The notes under the pieces: generated by a model
What the model was told of the DNA's origin: nothing
Database searches by the model: none
What the model saw: only the letters and a program-made list of their open reading frames with translations
Program-made: the position numbers and the translations under genes
Shown here: positions 1 to 11,652 of the stretch, piece after piece
Layout of the letters: the number at the start of each line of letters is the position of its first letter
How positions within the stretch are numbered: the first letter of the stretch is position 1
Source of the DNA: Arthrobotrys musiformis
Lineage: Eukaryota; Ascomycota; Orbiliomycetes; Orbiliales; Orbiliaceae
Assembly (NCBI GenBank): GCA_036971715.1
Contig: JAVHJL010000013.1
Location: forward strand, 806,001 to 870,000
DNA length: 64,000 bases
Direction: 5' to 3'

Positions 1-194
1 CGACGAGCGGCTGAAAAAAAAGCATTACGAATATACCTAGCCAACATTGGAAACGTCTGTCTCAAAGCGATTAGGACCTCCACTTTCCACCGATAAGGAT
101 TTAAAATCCTCCTGAAGAACCCGTTCGTTCTTCTCGAGTTCTACCTTTCTTAACCGTAGACAAGTTATCTACACCAAAAATATAAGACTTCAAC

Positions 195-2261
195 ATGTCG
201 TTCATAGTCAACAGGCTGCGAGCCAGCAGCACCGCAGGGGAGAACGGCTTTCCGCCAACCGTTAATGTGGAGAACGGCAGTTTCTCAAACGGCCCGCGAT
301 CCAGCTCTCGTTCCCCGCCCACCGCGAACGCTGGCCGCTTCAGATCCAAATCCCCAAACGGTCGCGCACGTTCCGCCGTTCGTACTTCTTCCTTCCCCTC
401 CACCCCGCCAGCATTCCCCACGCCGTTTCACCCATTCAAGCTGCACCCCCACTCCAACAAGAACCAGGTCAACGCACTGAAATTCATCGACCGCATCGAT
501 TCGTTACTCTTCCTGGGCCATACGGGACAAACGGTGCTTGCGGCTATTCCAGCATGTATGGCAAATACCGAAGCTCAGGGGTGGTACAATCGAGTGATGA
601 ACTCGGACATCCGTCGAAAATCCACGATCGAGGAATTCAGAGAACTCTTGATCATCGATCATATCTGGTCCGTTGAACAAAATCGGATTCAAGCGCGATA
701 CCAATCACAGACCGCGGCGAACGCGAATAGGAAGGACCCATACCTTGACAGTGCGGAGTTCAAACTACATCTCGCTTACATCCGCGATATCGTACGGTTG
801 GAGGAAGGACAGTCGAGGGATGAGAAGAAGATCATCCAACTCGAGGCGGAGAGGGCGCAGTTTTCGGAGAGGGAGAATACACTGCAGATGGCGGTTGCGG
901 ATTTACAAAACGAGACTGTTTCGAGGAATGGAGGACAGCCGGTGCCTGTGCTGCAGAGGACGAATGACATTCTTACCAACATGAAGCATTTGGATGATGC
1001 GAAACTTAAGGTCTCGATGTTGGAGCAGGAGAAGAGAGCTTTGAGCGAGAAGATCACTTCCTTGCAGATGAAAGTTGATGATAGCGATAGCACGAATTTG
1101 CAGGTGTCGAATATTCGACTGCAGCTTCAGAACAGCAATACCAAGAATGCGGAGCTACAGAACATCATTTTACAACTTGAGCAGTCGAACTCCTCGCTGC
1201 AACAAAGGCTCCTGGCAGCACAGAATGCGCCCCCGAGCCAGTCGCCGCCCCCAACTTCTAATGCTGCCGATAGCAAAGAGGTTCAGCAGCTGAAGAAGCA
1301 GAACCAACAGATCCTCAACGACTTGCATCAGAAGGAGATCCGCGTCCATGACTTGGAGGCACAAGTTCGCTCGTACTCCTTCCTTCAGGCTCAGCATAAT
1401 GAGCAAAGGAACGATGTTCAACCACTTCTAGGCCTACAAGCCCCAGCCCAACCAGCTGTTGACCGCAGCGCAATCACAAATCTCGAGGAGATCATTAAGC
1501 AAAAGGATGTCACTATCACAAATCTTCACAGCAATCTCAACAAGCTCACCGATGAGTCTATCAACCGCATCCATCGTGTTTACCAGGTTGAGCAGCTTCT
1601 CCTTGACTCTCAACTCGTGACCCGTAACAAGGACGCCCAAATCTTCACACTCGAACGTCGTCTTTCGAACCTCGGGCACCAAAAGGACTGCAACTGCACT
1701 ACTTGCGCACTGAACCACCAGGGCGGCACTCCACAAACTGCCATGGCCATGGCCATGGCCGTTCAAACACCTACAACCCGCACTGCTTCTCCAGACATCA
1801 AGCGTACCACCAGCCCTGAGTTCAGACCTGCACCACGAGTTATGTCCATCTCATCTGCATCTGAACTATCGGGCCCCACAATCTCCTCTCGCACCGGCAC
1901 ACCCTTCCAACAAAATGCCGCCCGCACACCGCCCCGCTTCCTAGACATTAAATTCAAATACGGTGAATTATATCCATCCTTCCTCCCACCAAATATCGCG
2001 CCAAGGGTAGCCCAGCTCCTCCAAAACGGGCTAACAATACTCCACCCGAGCCATGAATTTACAAAGCTCTGGGAGAACATTGCCCAAGGATTACTTGAGA
2101 CACTTGGCGGCGACGGCGCAAGCTTGGGAGAGCTGACAAGACATATGAAGTTGTGTTTCAGAGAAAGAGAAGGAGATTCGTTGAACGGATTGGTTGTGGC
2201 TACAGTATGGGGTGAAGTGTGGAGCACAGTCACCGGCTTGGACGTCGTCTGTGATTTCTAA
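195..2261 (+). CDS. Coiled-coil protein with a gag-like N-terminal region, unknown function
   Basis: Single uninterrupted reading frame of 688 residues with no intron signal needed. Residues 1-83 are Ser/Pro/Arg-rich and probably disordered. Residues 84-165 are helical, with a Trp-Tyr pair at about 130-131 followed by a 'STIEEFRELL' segment; this order resembles the capsid part of Ty3/gypsy-type gag proteins, but that is my inference from pattern alone. Residues about 195-480 are heptad-rich and rich in Glu, Gln, Lys and Leu, typical of a long coiled coil. A small Cys cluster (DCNCTTC) lies near 495-500, followed by a (Met-Ala)3 run encoded by a tandem ATGGCC repeat and a Ser/Thr/Pro-rich linker. 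A folded-looking C-terminal segment covers about 590-688. I do not recognise the family. No pol-like or integrase-like frame follows it, so it is not an obvious intact retroelement. The start is the first ATG of the frame, just after an A-rich leader. Confidence 0.8.
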   Translation: MSFIVNRLRASSTAGENGFPPTVNVENGSFSNGPRSSSRSPPTANAGRFRSKSPNGRARSAVRTSSFPSTPPAFPTPFHPFKLHPHSNKNQVNALKFIDRIDSLLFLGHTGQTVLAAIPACMANTEAQGWYNRVMNSDIRRKSTIEEFRELLIIDHIWSVEQNRIQARYQSQTAANANRKDPYLDSAEFKLHLAYIRDIVRLEEGQSRDEKKIIQLEAERAQFSERENTLQMAVADLQNETVSRNGGQPVPVLQRTNDILTNMKHLDDAKLKVSMLEQEKRALSEKITSLQMKVDDSDSTNLQVSNIRLQLQNSNTKNAELQNIILQLEQSNSSLQQRLLAAQNAPPSQSPPPTSNAADSKEVQQLKKQNQQILNDLHQKEIRVHDLEAQVRSYSFLQAQHNEQRNDVQPLLGLQAPAQPAVDRSAITNLEEIIKQKDVTITNLHSNLNKLTDESINRIHRVYQVEQLLLDSQLVTRNKDAQIFTLERRLSNLGHQKDCNCTTCALNHQGGTPQTAMAMAMAVQTPTTRTASPDIKRTTSPEFRPAPRVMSISSASELSGPTISSRTGTPFQQNAARTPPRFLDIKFKYGELYPSFLPPNIAPRVAQLLQNGLTILHPSHEFTKLWENIAQGLLETLGGDGASLGELTRHMKLCFREREGDSLNGLVVATVWGEVWSTVTGLDVVCDF
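1741..1761 (+). repeat. Short coding tandem repeat, ATGGCC x3
   Basis: Three tandem ATGGCC hexamers within the coiled-coil gene encode Met-Ala-Met-Ala-Met-Ala. This is a candidate length-polymorphic site. Confidence 0.8.
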
Positions 2262-5200
2262 ATTCCCTTTTTTTCTTCTCTTTTTTATTTTTTATTTTAC
2301 TGGTTAGTTATTTTTGGTATTTTTCGGGTTAATGAACTTTTTGATGATGTTGATGATGTGGCTGGTGGGGTATGGCTGGGATAGGTCTGGGAAGGAAAAC
2401 TGGGAACCGGGTTCTTCATTTTCACACAGCATTTTTTCCTTTGTCTTTGAAGCGTTTTTTATTGGTATATTTTTTTCAATCATATATATTATTTTTAGTA
2501 TTTTTTTCTCTTTACAGAATTTCGAGGCTTTTTACTAGCCCTTATCGGACCCGATTTCCTTTTTGCACGTGTTCCTCAAACTACATCATTTCCTTTCTCG
2601 CCTTCTTGATTCTACTTAGTCTTTAAATTGGCGTTTTCTTACAAACTATCTGGTCAAAGATCTTTCAATTTGGAGATTAGGGCCAACTTGTACATCGATA
2701 CCAAATTCTCACACCTTCAAAAAAATATAGACAAAAAATACCCTCAGCCCCGCCTCAACTCCTGCGACAAGCCCCGCCAATGTGGATTCCAAGCTACCCA
2801 AGCACTCGGCTTCAGAAACACATCCGAGATAGCCGTCCTACAGAACTTCTATCGATCGTGATGAAACCCATAATTCCAGCCGCACGAGGGGATAGCGTTG
2901 ATATCGATATCTGCCTTTCTTAACTTCCGTTGAACGCTGGATATCTACCTACGATCCTGCCTAGTCTTGTGTTCCCGGGAATAACGTTATTTAAACCTAT
3001 CGAAAGGTTAATCAGCGTATCATTTCCTAGTGTGATATTGTTGCATCAAGAATGCTATTGATTTCCTGGAAAGAACGTGAAAGTATCGTTATTGATGAAG
3101 TAACATGTAAAGCAGGTTTAAGCGGTGTTAGCTAAAGGAATGCTATAGCAGCGGGGTTCCTAAGCCCTGTTTCTTGTCTTCCGGGAAACATTAGTATGAG
3201 CATGGTATGGAGGCTGCACGGTGCAAGGGGTATTCCTTTCGAAACTTGGAGTTTTGAGGCTCTACTGTACCGGGGTGGCTATATTTAGAATGGTAGACCG
3301 TAACGTTAGTAAGTGAAGAAGAAAGAGCAGCAGGGGGGTCGGAGTTCTTTAGTTTTAAAAAGTCTACCGACAAGGATTTGGGTTTGCTATAATATACCAC
3401 AGGTAGGATTTTTGTTTCTTGGAGCCCGTGGCTTGGGTCTATACCAATGCCCCGAAATCTGCGCCGGGGAAGGGTATGCATCTATACTTCCCACTCGTCG
3501 ATTCTAAGCCGGTGACAAAGGCGCAAGATATCGAACATGGATGATGATATACAAGTCCTAATAATTGTATTTTTGGATCCCGTGCAAGCTTTTGTGCCGT
3601 TGTATGTGCATGAAACATTTCAGAAGGGCGGGAAAGGATTTCTAGGATCTCATGCGCGGTGAAGTTTATGTAGTCACTGCGCCACCCCTTCGATCGAGTT
3701 TCATGATTGCAAACACTGTGGTCTTTGGGGAGAAGGCTATGAACTCCGCGGATTCTCATGTTTTGTGATATCTAAGTACCTATAGTTTCTGCTCTTTGGA
3801 ATCATAGCTATGTTGACTCAATTCGAGAAATGGGAGCATGATGCATGTTGTGACGAATGTGAAAAGGATCTATATGTGGAATATTCCCGGCGCAAGAACA
3901 CTAGTTTGCTCGGAGTGTGCTCAAAAAGTCCCCGGTTCCGATTAATAAAAAAGTTTCACCGTTTTTGTAGAGCCGTGGTAGTTTGGTAATCGAGCCCCGG
4001 AGAATGTGTACACGTGGTTACTTTCGATGGGCTACCTCTGATTATCCATCGATGTTCTAAATTGATTTGTATACTCACACGTAGAAAATGCGAATATATC
4101 AAATACCAATATCGGTGGTGGGGAGCGTTAGAGTTATAAACTTTTGATTGTATAGGTTTAGGTCTGATGGTAGTAGCCAGAGTGGGGTCCTCGTGCTGAC
4201 AAATGTGGACTTAGAGATAGGGGATAATAAAGATTATGGGAAAGAGTTACCGGATTTGATATTTGTATTCCGGCCTCTTATCCCCTGCCATTCATAACTG
4301 TTTTTTCGAAATGTCTCGGCGTCTCTTTTTATATAATTTAGAATTCTGTAAGACGTGATTCGATAGGTCTAGATCTAGACTGGTTGGCAGTCGATCGATT
4401 GTTTCGACTGATAATCATACGAGGAGTTTAAGTCTATTCGGGCACTTACAAATGCGAATACAGAGGGGTATTTCAAACATTGTTTCTATTGTGATTTGTG
4501 GATCTTGTTGGAGCGGTGAGATTATGGGATCTGACGTGAGAATAATCGCTGTGGGGGCGGCGCGGGCGGCTGGGCCGGAGAAAAAAATGCAACAGAGAGG
4601 TCCGCGTTGTTACCATAATAGCAGGCGATTACAACTCGGTTGTGAAGCACTTTGGAGTGCACTTTGATTTAATAATGTGTAAATCATCCGCTATGTAAAA
4701 TGACGTCTGCTTCGATAAGAAAAGGGGGTTTGCATGGGGTATGGAAGGCATCTGTGCGTATATGACGTAACTTAGAGTTATATATTTGCGTGCCGTTTTT
4801 ATTTAGGCACTCTGTACTATTCATAACCTGCCGTTGGGTACAAGCTGATTACTTGTCCCAGAAGCACGTTGAGAAATTAAAATCACTACTATATGAACGC
4901 CCTTCCATTATCGAGCTTCCCGAGACCAAGCACTCGATTCTAACTCTCTTCCTCTGGTTAGTATGGAGCGACTTGGGAATGTTGAGGTCCCGAGTTTTAT
5001 TTGTGATGAAAGCTTCTTAAGGTTGGTCTGCTGACTGCACAGATTGTCTCATACAGATTACCAACTTTGAGCTCGTACTGGGGATATTGGCTTGGGATGC
5101 CCCCGTGGAGAGCGCTGTTCCCCTGTTGAATAGAGAGCTCGAGAGGGGTTTGCAATGGGCCGGGGTTGCGGGGTGTGTGTATTAGGGGCACCCTAACTGA

Positions 5201-8200
5201 GAGGGAGTTAAGATGTTTAGAGATTGCCGTAACGAAAGAAAATGGTGTGGCGGTTGTTATAGTACTTGTTCGAGATGTCGAGCGTAGACCTAAACACAGG
5301 GGGCGATATTGTTGCCGTAGATATATATGATTGTTTTCGGCGCTACCGCGAGCTCGAGGGGAGTGAAAATTTTATGAAACAAGATGCATTGACCCTGGAC
5401 TCGAGACTAGCATTGGCATTAGAGTCTAGTTTCGAGACAACCTCGAATTAGTTATCAACCTGGTAGTAATAACGATAGTGGTAGTTGTCGCCCTCTATAT
5501 GTTATACACTTCCGAATCCTACGGCGTGTGATATGAGTACCCTTTAGGTAGTTCTATTGCCTTCGAATCTCGAGGCATAGTTGCCCGCACTATACCCACT
5601 ATTCCACGCTCACGTGTGCGTGCTCGAATGCTACAACTTTGGTTTATTTTTGTCGCAATTATGGAACTCCGTATTGTTGAACTGGCCACTGGTGGGATAT
5701 AGCTTGCCGCCGCGCCCGGCCGTTCGAATCACAACGGCTACCACAGTCCGTACGGAAAATATAGCTCCACTAGCTAGAAATCCCTGGCTAGCAATCGGGT
5801 TTGAATAATTATGCAGATACCCATGATAAGGATTCAGAGTTACGGAGTCCTACGCAGATATTTGAAACTTTGCGAGTGCGGATATCCGGATGCGTAAGCC
5901 GTTGCTGGTCGAAATCTTAGGATAAATACGAAAAGGCTAGGTTGTGTATCAACACTGAATCCTTTAGCATTCGTGGGAGCCGACCGGCAGATCAAAAAAC
6001 AATATAATATTGACAGGCTTGATAGGGCCTTTGTGATACGGGTTGGGCTTGAGTTCAGGTGCTGTGGACGATCGTACTACTGGTTCCGTTGAGCAGTACT
6101 GTTGAGGTTTGCTATTTACGGTCCGAGGCGGTAAACACAGCTAGCAATACTATTCTCGTGGAGTGAAATATCGAACAGACTTCTAGGGGTAATGCTGCCA
6201 TGCGAGGTAAGTTCGTGGTGTCCATGCGTCGGATTCAATCCTCGGGTTTTCGGCTCCCCGCAGATCTGCAGAACAAAAGTCGGACACGGGTCTAGAAGCT
6301 CTTCACCCGTCTACCTGTGTAACTTGGAAATATACAACAAAAACAACTCCACTCACAACACATCGATTACCATTTTCGGGTTGGTGGGGCCTAGTCTCGA
6401 GGGCAGGCTCCACAATGCCCAAAGAAAACTGGGACGGTCAACAGCCGTCGGGTATAAGTTTAAACGTGAAAATTCCCACGAATCCAGTACCGCGTACTAA
6501 TCAAACTCTAGCCCTAATCCTCGATATGAAAAGCCTCGCATATTGTGAGGTACAGACAAGCCAAGCGAAGAAATTTTTGCCTACCAATTGGCCAACCCCC
6601 ACAATGTTAACGGTGCACCTGGCTACGCGTGTTAAATATGCTGGCATTGCCGCTGTAAATCTTTTCTCAAAAATAAAAGCAAAAGAACTACACGTCGATC
6701 CACGGCAGAGTGCGATCTTGACCTTTTAGGCCGAGCAAATCGATTTTTATATCAGCTATGCATAGGGTATTCATCTAATCTCAAGGCCCGGTCTGGATGC
6801 GCATACGGCTCCACATCCGATCATACTGTCCTATAGATCTATACGTATACCAATACTAAATCCAGGACCCGAGCAGTAAATATATATATATACTCCTTGG
6901 GATGATCTAAACCGAGTCACCTTACTTCCAGGGTGCACCTGTTGGAGCCCCGACTCCTTTCGGATCCGGAAATATACCGACTGCGAACCCTAAACGAGAC
7001 TTAGCTACGCCTGCAAAAGCAGATTACGTGAATAAACTTTTTGGACCCATAACGGGGCATAGCTCGAAGAGAGCCACAACTCCTTATTTTTGCGACGATC
7101 AAACATTCGCAACGTGTGCACTTCGGACCTTCGGTGTCCTGTTTTGTGGGTGATTCGGGGTTTGCGGTCGTCGGATGCTACAACCTACGGTGTTGGTTTG
7201 CACAGCCGGTCCCGGAACTATAATCGAGACTTCCTTGCATTAGGTGGCCGCCGGACGAATCTAGGCCCCATCGACGAACCCTTGAGTTCGAAGACTTCGT
7301 TTTCTAATATTATCGGGACCGGTACTCAGATTGCAATGAGTACTACTGCGTGTAGCCGCCGATGCAGTCGACAATGAGGATGGATTCGCGCTGACCACCT
7401 TAGGCTTCTTCTCTACGGCAGCCACGGGAGGGCCCGAGTCAAATACCACGGGCGAGTGGGGCACATCGCGACTTGTAAACCTAGTAAACGCTGATGGAAG
7501 CATTTTACCAGTGGGGCTAGAGGCGATGCCACGGTGATCGCCTCCGCATCGAGATTCGTGCGGGATTTAGTGCGCTGTGATGGAACATTGCTAATGTCCA
7601 CAGCCTACGAATATCGGTCTGTTAAATCCGACTAAAGATTTGGGTCCGATCGCGTGCATGATGCTGCAAGAACTCAGACAAAATCTTATAGCCACCGAAA
7701 ACTCCACGTTTTTCACTGGATGTTCGCTCGCTATACCGGTTAGATCCGAGCCTGGTATCCCAGCGGCTGGCAACAGAGAGTATTCCATGTCGAACCACGG
7801 TTGCGAGTTCGAGCGAATGTATACTGAATAGAACTTGGACAACATCAGTTAGATCTATAGAGCGAGTCGATAGTATTTAATGCGACAGTGGGAAACAACG
7901 GATACCTTGCATTAAACCTCGTAGCCGAGCACATTTCAGTGGCTGTTGGCGTTCATGTACCCCGAAACTACGATTCGGCTACGCGCCGCACAATAGTATC
8001 GCACCAAGGAGGCTAGCAAAAATCTGAGGCATGAATTTTCGATAATTGAGTGAAATTACGGAAGCTTGGGCGCAGGTCGCTATGCGAAGGCAAGACTACT
8101 CTGGTAGAAGCTACTCCTTCTGTTATCCGATGAGATATGGCCCTGGCCACTGCGAGACCAACACGGCCCGATATTAATATATTGAATACCGAAGATTAAA

Positions 8201-11200
8201 GCAGAATTCAGCAATAGAGCGCCTAGTTACCACCAACCAAACGTATTAGTATGAGATCTACGGTAATGGTGATGGCAGTGTAAAGCCCCCCCAAACCCAA
8301 GAAGATATACGAAGGACTTTCCCCATGCAAGCAGCGTAGGGTCCCCCGGAAAACTTCGCTGGCTCAAGCAGCGACGTTTTATCAAAGTAAGTGGAGAGTG
8401 CATTGATTTCGGTGGAATTGGAGTTATATATTGTCTCGTAAGTCAGGTCTAGAGCCGTTCGAAGACGAATCCCGCACATTCGAAGCCGGTGTGCCTGAAC
8501 ACGTTCCATTTCGCCTGTTGTCTGCAGATCTGGCGGAATATCGATATATCGCGCACCAGACGCATACATTTCCCCCCAGTTAAAGAATATGAGACACGTC
8601 CCTTTTGGTAGTTACTAGGGTTCCTTCGGATAAAATGCTTCACCGTTTTAGAGACGTATGTGGGCTGCAGACGGCCCCGCAGATCTATTCCAAGGGAACT
8701 CTAAACTCTATCAAAACATGTAATATACCCTTCGAGTTCCCAGTTTTCGGAGATCGAGGAGACGTTAGAACGCGTTAACGGCGCAACTTGCCTGGCGTTG
8801 CCGAATCTAACTTTAAACTTTAATGTGTTATGAAATGATAGCGATATTAATATATTATGAAAATGTTATACTCTGGCCCCTCAAGGGAAACTCGGGACCT
8901 TCGTAAATTTGAAAAGTGGTAGGGAGGCCAACGCCGTCGCAAGCCCGATGAATTCATGGAAATGCTAGGACAAATGAAGCCATATATGCATATCGGAACT
9001 CCAGTTCCGGTCTCTCAGCAATATTAATATTTATACGGAAAATTTGATGTTCCTGTTCCAGACCCGTAGAATCTCCAAATGAATTCTCGGAAATCTCGTC
9101 CTCCTATCAATTGCGGCCCGCAAATGTCTCAGGATCAAAACGACCGCGTGGCTTGAAAATATTCCTAAGCCAGGTGTAGCCAGGGTCTGGTCCGAGACAA
9201 CAGGTGTAGTTCCAGATACTCCGAGACCCCAAAACACGACGAACCCCCCATGATCACAGTGGCCGGAAAACCTGGACTGAAACACGAGCAAAAACTAACT
9301 AGTACTATGAACTCTTTGAAAAGGAAAACTTGGAGACAATATGGCGCCGCCAGCTCCACCGGCACTTCTATATATACCTCCACGAAAGACGGCACACATG
9401 ATAGGCTAAGAACCTTAACTCCGCAAAACGGATAGAAAAGAAGAAAAAGGAACAAAGGAAGAAGCCTAAAGATCAAAATCCTCCTATAAATAGGGTTATA
9501 TAACCGCGCGCCCCCTCCGCAAAAAGTAACGTTCATATGCAGGTGTGCACACGCCATCACAAAAATCATCGTAAGATCTCGGACGGATATTGATCGAATT
9601 CTCATAAACACAAAATGGCATTCTAGAAAAATTTACCCTGACACACGTGGAAAACCCATTCCGTACCTGTATTTCCCAACGATGAGCCCCGGAAAAAATC
9701 GGAATTATCTAAACCGCAGAAAATATTCAATGCAATGGGAAGAGGAATGGGGGGATACTAATATTCTTGCAGGTAATGTTTTGCGTCGTGTTGTATTTTC
9801 TAGCCATACCGGGCCACGCTGGGACGGAGGAGAAACCGACGCTAGCGTGAGCTTATATCCGCATATCCCTTCTTTCGATGCCTGGAAACTATCTCGCTTC
9901 CCATGAACTAAGATACTAATTTTCCGAAACAGATGAGATGAAAAAAAGATTCTAGAGAGCCCTAGGGTAATTCTGGGTTCCGGAAGACGGCCATGGTAGC
10001 CAAGTGACCCAAGCATAAATTAATCCTGCCAGTCATAGACTTAAGAGCCCTGCGTTCCTGAACGAGAAATTGACAAACGGAGGGCCAAATACTGTTAATC
10101 TTCGAAAGAACTCTCGGTCTATTACAAATTGGAGGGCCTAAAAATCAGGGCGGTAACTGTGCAGACAGACCTATCAATTTTCGGGGATTAAATTTACAAT
10201 ACCAAAACGCCCTGACAGTGACTTACCTAATGGGAGGCTGCAGAAATGCTGTGACATCACTGGCCTCCAAAATATTTAAAAGCCACCCTCGAGGTTGAGC
10301 AAAGGGGTCAGCTCAAACGCATGTCAACAACCCCTGGCTCTGCTTTTGTGTATCAAAACTTTGATATCGGCTGCAGTTTGATCATTGACTACTCCGCAGA
10401 GATTACGGCCAACCTTGATTGAATTCAAAGCAGGCCTGCGAGGAGACAGCCGACTCAGTGAGTGGAAATTTGTTTGTCAGTTATTATATTGTATATTGAA
10501 CATGCAGATATCTGGCTTTTGGTGGCTTCATAATTTTGCTTTTGCTGTGTGTTGCTTTGTCTATCCGCACCACGGGCCGGACGACGGGCATTAGTGGCCC
10601 CTTGGCCCGTGATGTTTCGGCGTCAGTATCGTTAGCTTCCCGTGCAACCATCGAGGCCAAGGTTCTATCATGGTCTTGGAGAGCTCGAGAGGTAAATGAA
10701 ACGATCAGGGGATCGATATAGACGTGTCGATATGCAATGTTGTGGGGTATGTGGGTGTGTGACAATTTAGATGATATCAAATTAAGGAGAAACCACAGCC
10801 AAAGGTGGTCTTCGTTCGCATTCACGTTCCCCTTTCTATGTATTGGTACCACAGAGCTCCACAACCCAATTGACAGCTGAGAATGGCATCGAGAGACAAG
10901 CCCCGCAGCTTTCGAAACGTCGGGACAAGCGAGGGGCTTCACCAGGCCTATAGGCCTATAGCACGTTAAATGGTCCGTGAAAATACGAAATATGGATCAT
11001 GAGAAGTTTGCTTGTTAATTTATTTATTTGTTTGTATTGAAAGCTAGCTTTAAGCTCTATTTTAGGTCCCTCCCTGAGTTCTTTTATAGCTTCCGACTTT
11101 CGTGCAGTATGTGCTCATCATAACAGAAACACATAAGGAATTCCCTGATCATGTCCCTCCCTCGTAGAAAAATAAAAATTCAGAGGAGCGATAATAATAA

Positions 11201-11652
11201 TAATACAAAAATGAGGTTTTGAAATGGAGGGCATGAACCAGGATATAATAACAAGAAAACACCGTTTTTCTGAATAGCACGTATGTAGAGGGAACGCCGG
11301 TTTCGCTAGAAAGATAAGAAAAACTCCGTAAAGAAAAAAAAAGCAAGAGGTCAAATGACTCCGGTGTGACTCCCTTTTTGGATATGTAAAAGCAGAAAAC
11401 AAGTTTAGAAAGCGCCTGTGACCAAGAGGGTTGGGACCCCTATATCAGGTTAATCCCACCGCCAGTTGGAATAGGGATAGCGCTAGAGAAGGAGAGGTTG
11501 GCGTCGACGGTAGGAGATATTTGGCGGTTGGGAGAAAGCGGGGGAGGTGAGAACAAAGAGTAGATTTCTGGAATAGGAGAAAAGACATTCCAACGCCCTG
11601 CTAATGGGGCAGTGGGCTCGGACTTCTTGCGCAGCCTGTTGCGTAAACGTTT
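2262..11652. other. Gene-poor interval 1, no supported gene
   Basis: About 9.4 kb between the coiled-coil gene and the RasGEF gene. All open frames here are short (152 residues or less), have no recognisable motif and often overlap on both strands. The first 600 bases are T-rich and probably include the 3' end of the upstream gene. CpG and non-TpA dinucleotides remain frequent, so the sequence does not look like strongly RIP-mutated repeat DNA. No terminal repeats, transposase or reverse-transcriptase motifs were seen. Strand composition changes across the interval: rows near 4.5 and 5.2 kb are G-rich, while rows at 6.3 and 8.3-9.3 kb are C-rich. Confidence 0.6.

Noticed and set aside
10484..10942. 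152-residue minus-strand frame in gene-poor DNA
   Set aside because: No motif, overlaps plus-strand frames, length near chance expectation for the interval.
2900..11000. RIP-mutated transposon relic
   Set aside because: CpG and TpG remain common, and no transposase, reverse-transcriptase or terminal repeat was found by eye.
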